Part shown: positions 37,851-46,520 of the stretch, in pieces | Position numbering within the stretch: the first letter of the stretch is position 1 | Layout: every line of letters starts with the position of its first letter | Source: an uncultured Prevotella sp. | Lineage (GTDB): Bacteria > Bacteroidota > Bacteroidia > Bacteroidales > Bacteroidaceae | Length of the DNA: 64,000 bases | Reading direction: 5' to 3' | Assembly (NCBI GenBank): GCA_937895845.1 | Contig: CALBLK010000077.1 | Coordinates: forward strand, 1-64,000 | Notes under the pieces: model-generated | What the model was told of the DNA's origin: nothing | Seen by the model: only the letters and a program-made list of their open reading frames with translations | The model's database searches: none | Translations under genes and position numbers: made by a program

Positions 37851-38973
37851 AAGTGTCCACCTCCCCTCCGCTCACCTTGAACATCCGATAGTTGTAAGCA
37901 TATGCCTTAAGGATATTGTCCAGGTGCTCTCTGTTAGTGTCCGTTATGAATATCTGCCCGAAATTATCCCCCGACACAAGTTTCACAATCTGTGCCACAC
38001 GCTGGGCATCCAGTTTGTCAAAGATGTCATCGAGCAACAGCAGCGGTGTGGTGTGCGAAGATACTCTTTTCAAGAAGTCAAACTGTGCCAACTTCAATGA
38101 TATGACAAATGTTTTGTGCTGTCCCTGGCTGCCCTCACGCTTCAAGGGCTCTCCGTTAAGTGTAAAAACCAAATCGTCACGGTGAACTCCATGGAGCGAA
38201 TAGCCCACGGCTCTATCCTTGAAACGGTCTCTGCGAATCACATCAAGCAGCGGCCCCCGCTGCCCATGCGAAACATAGCTGACACCAACCTTTTCGCCAT
38301 TGCCGGCAACAGTCTGGTAAAAGTGCATAATTAGTGGCGTGAGCCGATGCACAAAGTCTGTACGCTTAGCGAAAATGGTCTCTCCGTTAGCAGCCATCTG
38401 CTCTTCCCACAAATCCAGCAACTCAGCATCAGGCTCTTCGTCCATCTTCAGCAGCGTGTTGCGTTGTTGGAGTGCCCTGTTGTAACCGTTAAGTGCATCC
38501 AAGTAGCTGTGGTCATATTGTGAGATTACCATGTCCATCAACCTGCGGCGCTCTTCGCTGCCACCGTCTATTAGCAACGTGTCGGCAGGCGACACCATCA
38601 CCAAGGGTATCAGTCCAATATGGTCAGACAGGCGTTTGTATTCTTTCTTGTTGCGCTTGAAATGCTTCTTGGTTCCACGCTTCATGCCTACATAGATCTT
38701 GACCGGTGCGGCCTCGTCAGTACAATCGGCAACAGCATCCATTTCACTGTCATAGCTTCCATCTATTACGAAGAAGTCCTCTCCATGGGTAATCACCTGA
38801 GAGTCAATCGGGTTTTGCGCACTTCTGCAAAACGACAAGTAATAGATTGCATCCAACACATTTGTTTTACCAGCCCCGTTATGGCCGATAAAGCAATTCA
38901 TCTTTGGAGAGAAATCCAGCGTGGCCGCTTTGATATTCCGATAGTTGACAATGGATATGTTATTTAAAATCAT
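37843..38973 (-). CDS. recF: DNA replication and repair protein RecF
   Basis: A 376-aa ABC-type ATPase that loads RecA at gaps with RecO and RecR. Walker A GHNGAGKT at residues 30-37, the signature-like GGSEERRRLMD, and Walker B LLLLDDIFDKLD are intact. The N-terminus NNISIVNYRNIKAATLDF is typical. Its promoter region is shared divergently with the TPR gene. Confidence 0.95.
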   Translation of the reverse strand: MILNNISIVNYRNIKAATLDFSPKMNCFIGHNGAGKTNVLDAIYYLSFCRSAQNPIDSQVITHGEDFFVIDGSYDSEMDAVADCTDEAAPVKIYVGMKRGTKKHFKRNKKEYKRLSDHIGLIPLVMVSPADTLLIDGGSEERRRLMDMVISQYDHSYLDALNGYNRALQQRNTLLKMDEEPDAELLDLWEEQMAANGETIFAKRTDFVHRLTPLIMHFYQTVAGNGEKVGVSYVSHGQRGPLLDVIRRDRFKDRAVGYSLHGVHRDDLVFTLNGEPLKREGSQGQHKTFVISLKLAQFDFLKRVSSHTTPLLLLDDIFDKLDAQRVAQIVKLVSGDNFGQIFITDTNREHLDNILKAYAYNYRMFKVSGGEVDTYV

Positions 38974-38997
38974 CTATCACTAAGTCCTGTTTGATGT

Positions 38998-39006
38998 GCA
39001 AAGTTA
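38998..39006 (-). promoter_or_regulatory. -7 box for recF
   Basis: The minus strand reads TAACTTTGC, 25 bp before the recF ATG. The predicted leader is less than 20 nt. Confidence 0.5.
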
Positions 39007-39070
39007 GTCGTTTTGCGGTTGATTCACGAAAAAAGTCTACAATAAATTTTACTGTATGCGATAATTTCAG

Positions 39071-39078
39071 TAATTTTG
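39071..39078 (+). promoter_or_regulatory. -7 box for the TPR-ribH operon
   Basis: TAATTTTG at 46 bp before the TPR gene start matches the -7 consensus. Confidence 0.5.
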
Positions 39079-39123
39079 CCACGCTTAAATTGGCAAGAAT
39101 AAAAACAATATTTAATTATTATA

Positions 39124-39801
39124 ATGGCAAACAACAACGTAGAAAAGAGCGTCCCCGCAGCAGATTCAACGCTCACCGTTTCAGAAGCATCATTCTTGAA
39201 GTACAAAAAAGCGATTATCTTCGGCCTTATTGCCGTTAGTGTCATCATTGCCGGCACCATCTGTTACAAGCGTTTCGTGTCACAGCCTCGCGAAATCAAG
39301 GCCAGCACAACGCTTGCCAAAGGACAGGAGCTTTTTGCTAATGAGCAGTATGACAAGGCACTTAACGGTGATGGGGCAGCATTCATAGGCTTTGTCAAGT
39401 TTGCAGACGAGTACAGCGGGACTGACGCTGCCAATCTGGCCAACCTGTATGCAGGTCTGAGTTATGCAAAGCTGGGCAAATGGAACGAGGCTGCCACGTG
39501 GATTGAAAAGTTCACTCCCAGAGACGACCAAATGATCAGCCCTGCGGCTGAGGGCGCATTGGGCAATTGCTATGCCCACATGAACCAGTTGGACAAGGCT
39601 GTCACCCACTTGAAGAATGCTGCCAAGAAAGCAGACAACAACAGTCTCTCCCCCTTATTCCTTATTCAGGCTGGCGAGATTCTTGAGAGTCAGGGAAAGA
39701 ACAGCGAAGCTCTGGAACTGTACAAGGAGATTAAGGGCAAGTATTTCAACTCCATGCAGTACCAGGTGATAGACAAATATATTGAGCGCGCTACAAAATA
39801 A
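39124..39801 (+). CDS. Membrane-anchored tetratricopeptide repeat protein
   Basis: A 225-aa protein with one N-terminal transmembrane helix ([19 protein letters not shown], residues about 30-48) and a periplasmic or outer part of helical pairs with TPR character ([66 protein letters not shown], each a segment of one repeat). The layout is similar to YfgM/BepA-associated proteins but the specific partner is unknown. Its stop overlaps the ribH start by one base, so the two are coupled. Confidence 0.8.
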   Translation: MANNNVEKSVPAADSTLTVSEASFLKYKKAIIFGLIAVSVIIAGTICYKRFVSQPREIKASTTLAKGQELFANEQYDKALNGDGAAFIGFVKFADEYSGTDAANLANLYAGLSYAKLGKWNEAATWIEKFTPRDDQMISPAAEGALGNCYAHMNQLDKAVTHLKNAAKKADNNSLSPLFLIQAGEILESQGKNSEALELYKEIKGKYFNSMQYQVIDKYIERATK

Positions 39802-40277
39802 TGGCAACAGCACTTCACAATCTGTCTGACTACGACAGCAAGACCATTCCCGATGCCAGCAACATGTGTTTCGGCATTGTTGTGGCTGAATGGAACCCCG
39901 ATGTCACAGGTGCTCTGCTTGATGGCGCGGTGAACACACTTGAAAAGCATGGCGCTTTACCTGAGAATATACATATAAAGACCGTTCCAGGCAGTTTTGA
40001 GCTGATATACGGCGCCCACCAGATGACACTCAAGGGCATGTATGATGCCATCATCATCCTGGGATGTGTCATCCGAGGTGAGACACCGCACTTTGACTAT
40101 ATCTGCCAAGGTGTGACAGCTGGCATCGCCCGCCTCAACACAACCAGTGAAATTCCGATTATCTATGGTCTGCTGACTACAGAAAACATACAACAGGCCA
40201 AAGACCGTAGTGGCGGAGAACTGGGTAACAAGGGTGACGAATGTGCAATTGATGCTATCAAAATGGCTAAGTTCTAA
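39801..40277 (+). CDS. ribH: 6,7-dimethyl-8-ribityllumazine synthase
   Basis: A 158-aa enzyme that condenses 5-amino-6-ribitylaminouracil with dihydroxybutanone phosphate, the step before riboflavin synthase. Visible motifs are [28 protein letters not shown] with the catalytic histidine, and [17 protein letters not shown] with [12 protein letters not shown] after it. Riboflavin synthase (ribE) is in the same window, but 11 kb away. Confidence 0.95.
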   Translation: MATALHNLSDYDSKTIPDASNMCFGIVVAEWNPDVTGALLDGAVNTLEKHGALPENIHIKTVPGSFELIYGAHQMTLKGMYDAIIILGCVIRGETPHFDYICQGVTAGIARLNTTSEIPIIYGLLTTENIQQAKDRSGGELGNKGDECAIDAIKMAKF

Positions 40278-40311
40278 TTATCAAGGATAAACAGACATCA
40301 TTTTTTTTCGC

Positions 40312-40356
40312 TGCGGCGTACCGAGTGTTTGCATTTACGGTGCGCCGCATTTATTT
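40312..40356 (+). terminator. Hairpin terminator after ribH
   Basis: TGCGGCGTACC (40312-40322) pairs with GGTGCGCCGCA (40339-40349), one wobble pair, followed by TTTATTTC. It ends the TPR-ribH transcript 34 bp past ribH. Confidence 0.7.
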
Positions 40357-40381
40357 CATATCAATCAAACATAAAAGATAG

Positions 40382-41134
40382 ATGAGGTTCATTTCATGGA
40401 ATGTCAACGGCCTCAGGGCATGTGTTAACAAAGGTTTCGCTGATATTTTCAACCGGTTAGACGCTGATTTCTTTTGCCTCCAAGAAACTAAGTTGCAAGC
40501 AGGACAGCTAAATCTCTCATTCACAGGCTACCAGTCTTACTGGAACTACGCCGAGAAAAAAGGTTACTCAGGAACAGCTATCTTCACCCGTCACAGGCCC
40601 CTGGCCGTCAACTACGGCATTGGCATAGAGGAGCACGACCGCGAAGGGCGTGTAATCACACTTGAAATGGAAAATTTCTTCTTGGTGACAGTCTACACCC
40701 CAAATTCGCAGGAGGGCTTGCGGAGACTGGATTATCGTATGCTGTGGGAAGACGCTTTCCGAAACTATCTTCAGCAACTGGACAGCAAAAAGCCCGTTAT
40801 TGTGTGTGGCGACATGAATGTTGCCCATCAGGAGATAGACTTGAAAAATCCAAAAACCAATCACCTTAACGCAGGTTTCACTGATCAAGAACGTCAGAAA
40901 TTCAGCACCTTGCTTGCTGGAGGGTTCACCGATACCTTCCGTATGCTCCACCCTACCGAAATCGTCTACTCATGGTGGTCTTACCGTTTCAAGGCCAGGG
41001 AAAAGAACACCGGCTGGCGCATTGACTACTTCCTCATCTCTAACCGAATCAGCAGCTGTGTCAAGAATGCCACAGTCCACACAGAAATCTTGGGTAGCGA
41101 CCATTGCCCTGTCGGACTTGAAATGGAACCCTAA
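40382..41134 (+). CDS. xth: Exodeoxyribonuclease III / AP endonuclease
   Basis: A 250-aa member of the exonuclease III (ExoA/Xth) family that cuts at abasic sites in base-excision repair. Motifs: SWNVNGLRAC at the N-terminus, DFFCLQETKLQ with the metal Glu, VTVYTPNSQ, VCGDMNVAH, WRIDYFLIS and the catalytic GSDHCPVGLEM at the C-terminus. The length is normal. Confidence 0.95.
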   Translation: MRFISWNVNGLRACVNKGFADIFNRLDADFFCLQETKLQAGQLNLSFTGYQSYWNYAEKKGYSGTAIFTRHRPLAVNYGIGIEEHDREGRVITLEMENFFLVTVYTPNSQEGLRRLDYRMLWEDAFRNYLQQLDSKKPVIVCGDMNVAHQEIDLKNPKTNHLNAGFTDQERQKFSTLLAGGFTDTFRMLHPTEIVYSWWSYRFKAREKNTGWRIDYFLISNRISSCVKNATVHTEILGSDHCPVGLEMEP

Positions 41135-41254
41135 GTTCCAAAAGCACCGCAGCCGGAAATGCTGTGACCCTGATAAATATTATTCGGAAGCCTGTGCTGT
41201 CAAACGAAATTTGATACGACAATAATCACCTATCTAAATGAAATAATATTATCA

Positions 41255-44200
41255 ATGTTTATGAAAAAAGGTTTTATACTCACGGCCCTGCTCATTGGGC
41301 TAGTCGCGCTGTGTACACAGGCGCAGCATCTGGTGCCCAAACGCACATCGGCACAAAAGACGGCCTTTGTTGTGGCCTCCGACCGTTTTGTCCGTACAGA
41401 CCAGCCAGCCAAGGCCACAGGCAAGACCATCCGGCACGCCGCAGCCACTACGGTAACGCCCGACTGGGAGTGCAACTTTGACAAAGAGTCCGACTTCAAC
41501 CAGTTTACCGTGATCGATGCCAACAGTGACCGCGAAAGCAGTGCCTATTTAGACTGGGCTGTGTGGAATTACCTCTTCAAGAGCGGAGCAAGTCCCTATG
41601 GCGACGGCTATCCCGACCACTGTGCGGGCTATGGGTGCAGTGAGGACAACGATGCCGATGACTGGCTCATCACCCCAGAGTTCAGCTTGCAAGCCGGCGC
41701 CACCTACGTGCTCAGGTTCAAGGTGCGTGTACACCGGTCGTCCATGCCCGAGCGACTGGAGGTGAAGTATGGCTCGGCACCAACGGCGGACGCTATGACC
41801 AACACGCTGATGGCTGCCACCGAACTGGCCAACACGGAGTACATGGAGTACACGCAAACCATCACCGCACACACTGACCAAGTTGTTTACATCGGTTTTC
41901 ATGCCGTGAGCGAGGCCGACAATATGATTCTTTATCTTGACGACATCAGTGTTAAGAAGAGTGCCACAGCATTCAAGGGCTGGGAGTGCAACTTTGACAA
42001 GGAGTCCGACTTCAGCCAGTTTACCGTGATCGATGCCAACAGTGACCGCGAAAGCAGTGCCTATTTAGACTGGGCTGTGTGGAATTACCTCTTCAAGAGC
42101 GGAGCAAGTCCCTATGGCGACGGCTATCCCGACCACTGTGCGGGCTATGGGTGCAGTGAGGACAACGATGCCGATGACTGGCTCATCACCCCAGAGTTCA
42201 GCTTGCAAGCCGGCGCCACCTACGTGCTCAGGTTCAAGGTGCGTGTACACCGGTCGTCCATGCCCGAGCGACTGGAGGTGAAGTATGGCTCGGCACCAAC
42301 GGCCGAAGGTATGACCAACACGCTGATGGCTGCCACTGAGTTTAACAACACCGACTTCAAGGAAATCACGCAGACCATCTGTCCCACAGCCGACGGCAAC
42401 TACTTTGTCGGTTTCCACGCTGTGAGCGAGGCCGACAACATGATTCTCTATCTTGACGACATCTCGCTTAAAGCCTTAGGAGCACTGCCACCTGACACTG
42501 TGACCGACCTGAGACTTACGCCCGACCCCACCGGCGCGCTGACCGCAACGCTTGACTTCAAGGCTCCGGCCACAGCAAGCGATGGCAGTGCCCTTCAGGA
42601 ACTGGCTGGCATCAAGGTGCTGGACGGAGACAGGGAGATTGCCGACATCACCAATGTAGAGATAGGAAAGGCTGTACAGTACACCGTCGTGCAGACGGCT
42701 GACAGGCCGGCCCTTTGCACCTACAGTGTGATGGCCTATAATGCAGATGGCAATGGGGCCAAGGCCAGCGTGAGCGGATGGGTAGGCCTGGATGCTCCGA
42801 CGGCTCCAGCCTACGCGACAGCCACCGCCGTAGACGACAAGGTTAACGTGGAATGGGAAGCTGCCAAAGCCGAGCACAGTGGCGTGTTCTTTGCCGACAA
42901 GGTAACCTATGATGTATGCGACATGCGCGATGCCACAACGGTGTCGTCCAAACTTGCCCGTTCACAGGGAAGCACTGCGGCAGTGCTCAACATCAATGCC
43001 AACAGTGGCGACCAGCGTCTGCTGAAGATAGGTGTTTCGGCCAGCAACACCACAGGATCCAGTTCCTACACTCTGGCCGCACCGATGGTTGTGGGGACGC
43101 CTTATGCCCTGCCTTTCAAGGAGACCTTTGCCAAGGACGGCAATGCCTACGGCTTCTGGGAGTCCCAGGGCAACGGCTTCGGCTACCAGATGGGATATGC
43201 CGGTGTGGAGGCTTCTGCCACTGAGGATGCCAATGGCGACGGCGGCAGTGCCAAAATCAGCACATACTACGAGGACTGTGTGTCACTTGTTTCTGGTAAG
43301 ATTGCCTTGGGCCAGGCAAACAAGCCTGTGTTCAGATACAGCCAGAAGACAGCTTCGGTCGAAGGCGCCATACGCCCCTTTGTCATCAAGTCTGACGGCA
43401 CTCTCGAGTACCTTGCCGCTGAAAGTCTTGATGGGTATGCCGATTCGGGCCAGTGGGTTGCACGCTCCTACGACATGAGCGCCTACAAGGGGCAGCCATG
43501 GATACGGCTGGGCATCGCTTTCGACCAGTCCACGGTCAAGTACAAGAGTAACAGCTTGTATATAGACAACTTTATTGTGATTGACGAGACACACGAGACC
43601 CTCAGCGTTGGCTTGTCGGCTCCGGCCAGGATGCGTAAAGGTCATGCTGGCAACGTACGTGTAACGGTAACCAACTATGGCAATGCTGCAAGTGGCTACA
43701 CCATGACGCTGACCGAAGGCAAGACAGCGATAAAGCATATTGCCGTGAGCGAGCCACTGGCACAGATGCAGACACGTATATTTGACATTGTCTACAAGCC
43801 CTCGGCACTCATCGAAGGGCAGAAAGTTGTTCTTACGGCCACTGCCGAGGCCGGCGAGGGTTCAACGGCACATGCAGCCAATGCATCCTTTGAGGTTCAT
43901 GTGTCTGATGCACAGCAGCCCTCAGCCACGGGGCTTACAGCCCAGGTTGACCAGGGCAGGGTGAGACTGGCCTGGACTGCTGCCGCCGAGATCAGCCAGC
44001 TAACAGATGACTTCGAGGACTACAGCGAGTGGAGCACAGACCAAGCCGGTGACTGGAGCTTTATCGATGGTGACAAAGGTGTCACCTATGGCTATTTTGA
44101 CATTCATGGCCTCTACTATAACAACGAGAAGACGCCTTTTGCCTACATCGTATGGACACCTACAAACTATGGTGGAGAGGACATCACTGTTGCCAACCCT

Positions 44201-44932
44201 TCGGCCAAACCCGCCAGCGGACTTAATGCCATGGCCTCGGTCTACAGCTACCACCGCAGCGAGTCAGGCCAGCTCACCCCGCTCAATGCTGACAACTGGA
44301 TGATTAGCCCAGAACTTACCGGCGAGGCTCAGACCGTCAGATTCAAGGTCAATAACATCAACGCCTCACACCCGGAGAACTATCAGGTGCTGTACAGCAC
44401 TACAGGCAAGGAAGTGTCCGACTTTCAGCTTATCAGCGAGAAGACAGTGAGCAGCGGCCTGTGGGACGAAGTGAGCACAGAGCTTCCACTTGGAGCGCGT
44501 TACCTTGCCATCCGTCATTGCACCAAGGTCGTAGAGAATCCATCGGGTGTCGGCTATTCTTCTGCACCTTACCTCTTCCTGGTTGACGATGTAACCATGG
44601 CCTCTATGGGGTGCAAGTTCACAGGCTACAACATTTACCGTGACGGTCAGCTGTTAGGCAGCACTACCGAGAACCGGTATATTGACCTGGCTGTCCTTGG
44701 CGACAGCCAAAACCACACATACCAAGTGACGGCACTCTATGCCGATGGCACCGAGTCTGTACCCGTAACGGCTACTGTCAATGTGCCTACCGGTATAGAC
44801 GGCATTGAGACTGGTGCTATCGCCCCCGCTACCGACACGGTGTTTACCCTTGACGGACGAAAACTCAACCTCAAGGCACCCTTGCACCGAGGTATCTACA
44901 TCAAGAATGGCAGAAAGGTTGTCGTAAAATAG
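41255..44932 (+). CDS. Large secreted surface protein with choice-of-anchor/cleaved-adhesin domains
   Basis: A 1225-aa exported protein with a signal peptide (GFILTALLIGLVALCTQA). It carries jelly-roll modules of the cleaved-adhesin/choice-of-anchor J kind, each with WECNFDKESDF or a similar start, DDWLITPEFSL and YLDDIS. Modules 1 and 2 (residues about 70-240 and 242-410) are nearly identical; further, diverged modules lie at about 615-780 and 910-1120. Fibronectin type III-like segments lie between them. The C-terminus (LDGRKLNLKAPLHRGIYIKNG) resembles the type IX secretion or sorting tail of Prevotella surface proteins. Probable role: binding host or dietary ligands at the cell surface; no catalytic motif is seen. 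Confidence 0.75.
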   Translation: MFMKKGFILTALLIGLVALCTQAQHLVPKRTSAQKTAFVVASDRFVRTDQPAKATGKTIRHAAATTVTPDWECNFDKESDFNQFTVIDANSDRESSAYLDWAVWNYLFKSGASPYGDGYPDHCAGYGCSEDNDADDWLITPEFSLQAGATYVLRFKVRVHRSSMPERLEVKYGSAPTADAMTNTLMAATELANTEYMEYTQTITAHTDQVVYIGFHAVSEADNMILYLDDISVKKSATAFKGWECNFDKESDFSQFTVIDANSDRESSAYLDWAVWNYLFKSGASPYGDGYPDHCAGYGCSEDNDADDWLITPEFSLQAGATYVLRFKVRVHRSSMPERLEVKYGSAPTAEGMTNTLMAATEFNNTDFKEITQTICPTADGNYFVGFHAVSEADNMILYLDDISLKALGALPPDTVTDLRLTPDPTGALTATLDFKAPATASDGSALQELAGIKVLDGDREIADITNVEIGKAVQYTVVQTADRPALCTYSVMAYNADGNGAKASVSGWVGLDAPTAPAYATATAVDDKVNVEWEAAKAEHSGVFFADKVTYDVCDMRDATTVSSKLARSQGSTAAVLNINANSGDQRLLKIGVSASNTTGSSSYTLAAPMVVGTPYALPFKETFAKDGNAYGFWESQGNGFGYQMGYAGVEASATEDANGDGGSAKISTYYEDCVSLVSGKIALGQANKPVFRYSQKTASVEGAIRPFVIKSDGTLEYLAAESLDGYADSGQWVARSYDMSAYKGQPWIRLGIAFDQSTVKYKSNSLYIDNFIVIDETHETLSVGLSAPARMRKGHAGNVRVTVTNYGNAASGYTMTLTEGKTAIKHIAVSEPLAQMQTRIFDIVYKPSALIEGQKVVLTATAEAGEGSTAHAANASFEVHVSDAQQPSATGLTAQVDQGRVRLAWTAAAEISQLTDDFEDYSEWSTDQAGDWSFIDGDKGVTYGYFDIHGLYYNNEKTPFAYIVWTPTNYGGEDITVANPSAKPASGLNAMASVYSYHRSESGQLTPLNADNWMISPELTGEAQTVRFKVNNINASHPENYQVLYSTTGKEVSDFQLISEKTVSSGLWDEVSTELPLGARYLAIRHCTKVVENPSGVGYSSAPYLFLVDDVTMASMGCKFTGYNIYRDGQLLGSTTENRYIDLAVLGDSQNHTYQVTALYADGTESVPVTATVNVPTGIDGIETGAIAPATDTVFTLDGRKLNLKAPLHRGIYIKNGRKVVVK
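41465..42310 (+). repeat. Recent in-frame tandem duplication, period 516 bp
   Basis: The block from 41465 to about 41794 recurs at 41981 to about 42310 with only a few differences over 330 bp. The remaining ~186 bp of each unit have diverged more. The offset is 516 bp, that is 172 codons, so frame is kept. Near-identity at DNA level means either a recent duplication or ongoing gene conversion. Confidence 0.95.
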
Positions 44933-45018
44933 CGACTACGCCATGTTATGCATTGCAAGCGTGTGTGACAAAACTACAATGTTCTCTCTGAATAGTTGCA
45001 GATTGTAATCACAGCATC

Positions 45019-45066
45019 AAAAGGGAGCGTATCAATACTCTAAACAGGGTTTGATACGCTCCTTTT
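45019..45066 (+). terminator. Strong terminator after the surface protein gene
   Basis: AAAAGGGAGCGTATCAA (45019-45035) pairs with TTGATACGCTCCTTTT (45051-45066), with one bulged base, followed by AGCTTTTAA. It lies about 87 bp past the stop codon. Confidence 0.8.
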
Positions 45067-45073
45067 AGCTTTT

Positions 45074-45105
45074 AACCCAAATCGGTCATTAGACTGATTT
45101 GGGTT
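45074..45105. repeat. Palindromic copy of the dispersed motif
   Basis: AACCCAAATCGGT and ACTGATTTGGGTT form a near-perfect 13-bp inverted repeat around CATTAG. The left arm contains the dispersed motif CCCAAATCGGTCAT (45076-45089). It lies on the left side of the defence cassette; a copy in inverted orientation (51110-51123) lies on the right side. Confidence 0.7.
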
Positions 45106-45191
45106 TAACTTGCAGTGAGTAATTTTCATCAAGTTGCTATATAAACGTAAAAAAACCTCTGTGTATATACGAGATTGTGATGTTTAATATT

Positions 45192-45199
45192 TACCTTTG
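45192..45199 (+). promoter_or_regulatory. -7 box for the XRE/DUF1016/McrBC operon
   Basis: TACCTTTG followed by CA lies 22 bp upstream of the XRE start codon, so the leader is expected to be around 15 nt. No clear -33 element was found. This appears to be the only promoter for the four-gene cassette. Confidence 0.5.
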
Positions 45200-45220
45200 C
45201 ATTCAAATTCGAATCTAAAC

Positions 45221-45433
45221 ATGGCAAACAAAGAATTAAACAGGCTGAAGGTTGTTCTTGCAGAAAAGAAGAAAACGAACAAATGGCTTGGTGAGCAACT
45301 GGGAAAGGACAAGACAACCATATCAAAATGGTGTACCAATACTTGTCAGCCAGATTTGGGTAATCTTATGAAGATAGCCAAACTGCTTGAAGTGGAAGTG
45401 GCAGACCTTCTCAGGGAAGATAATATAGACTGA
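45221..45433 (+). CDS. Small XRE-family HTH regulator
   Basis: A 70-aa protein that is essentially one Cro/C1-type helix-turn-helix: LKVVLAEKKKTNKWLGEQLG, KDKTTISKWCTNTCQPDLGN, LMKIAKLLEVEVADLLRED (consecutive segments). An upstream TTG in the same frame lies in the -7 box and is rejected. It ends 4 bp before the DUF1016 gene, so it is the first gene of the cassette and probably represses its own promoter. Similar small regulators often lead restriction and other defence operons. Confidence 0.85.
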   Translation: MANKELNRLKVVLAEKKKTNKWLGEQLGKDKTTISKWCTNTCQPDLGNLMKIAKLLEVEVADLLREDNID

Positions 45434-45437
45434 CAAA

Positions 45438-46520
45438 ATGACAACAGACTATAAAGACGACAGACTCTCAATATGGAGTGGTGATTATGCCGAGATACTG
45501 CGACACACTGTCGCAGTAATTGAGCACGCACGGACAGAAATAGCCCGACATGTCAATGGCTATGTCTCTACCGCCTATAGGGAAATTGGTCAAATGCTTC
45601 ACGAACGCAAAATAGAAAGTGGGTATGGCGACAGCGTTGTAAAGAGGTTGTCGGCAGATCTGAAAGAGCGATACCCCAAGATGGGTGTTTCGCCACGCCA
45701 ACTTTGGAACATGAAGAAGTTTTATGAGCGTTATGCCGAGCACGATGAGAAAGTGCTACGGAGCGTAGCACTTTTACCGTGGTCGCACAATCTGCTACTG
45801 TTGAGCAAGGGCTTGGATGATGATGCAACTCTCTATTATGCCACAAAAACAGTGGAAAAAGGTTGGAACCGTGACTTGTTGCTCAATGCTATCAAACTCA
45901 ATATGTATGAGACACAGACATTGGCAAGAGTAGACAACAATTTCGACCGCACTCTTCCTGCCGAGCAAGCACAGTATGCCAATGAAGTGTTCAGTAGCAG
46001 CTATAACCTCGGTTTCTTGGGTGTGACAAGTCCTATCTTGGAGCTTGAACTTGAAGACCGCCTTGTAAAAGCCATCACACGTTTCCTTATGGAGCTTGGC
46101 AATGGCTTCACGTTCATAGGCAATCAGCATGTGTTGGAATATAACGGTAAGGAGAGTAAGGTTGATATGCTGTTTTTTCATCGAGGGCTTCGCTGTCTTG
46201 TTGCCGTTGACTTGAAGATAGGTGCTTTCAAACCTGAGTATGCTGGAAAAATGAACTATTATCTGTCTCTGCTTGACCGTCTTGAACGTGGTACAGACGA
46301 GAATCGTTCCATTGGTATCATACTTTGTGCGGAGAAAGACCGTGTAGAGGTGGAACTCGCACTCGAAGATATGGGTAAGCCTATCGGAGTGGCAGACTAT
46401 CAACTGATAGTACCGAAAGAGAAATTACAAAAAGTACTTGCTGACGAGATAAAGGCGTTTAGTGAGGAGAAAGGAAATGGCAATAAATTACCTAAATCAA
46501 GAAAATCAAATGGCAAATAA
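45438..46520 (+). CDS. DUF1016 / YhcG-type PD-(D/E)XK nuclease family protein
   Basis: A 360-aa protein. The N-terminal half (residues about 20-170) is the helical DUF1016_N region with YREIGQMLHERKIESGYGDSV and SPRQLWNMKKFYERYAE as recognisable stretches. The C-terminal half contains a PD-(D/E)XK-like core: KVDMLFFHRGLRCLVAVDLKIG, where the Asp in VDMLFF, the Asp in VDLK and the Lys after it are likely active-site residues. YhcG-type proteins are often found near restriction genes; the molecular role is not settled. It overlaps the ATPase gene by 44 bp. Confidence 0.85.
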   Translation: MTTDYKDDRLSIWSGDYAEILRHTVAVIEHARTEIARHVNGYVSTAYREIGQMLHERKIESGYGDSVVKRLSADLKERYPKMGVSPRQLWNMKKFYERYAEHDEKVLRSVALLPWSHNLLLLSKGLDDDATLYYATKTVEKGWNRDLLLNAIKLNMYETQTLARVDNNFDRTLPAEQAQYANEVFSSSYNLGFLGVTSPILELELEDRLVKAITRFLMELGNGFTFIGNQHVLEYNGKESKVDMLFFHRGLRCLVAVDLKIGAFKPEYAGKMNYYLSLLDRLERGTDENRSIGIILCAEKDRVEVELALEDMGKPIGVADYQLIVPKEKLQKVLADEIKAFSEEKGNGNKLPKSRKSNGK

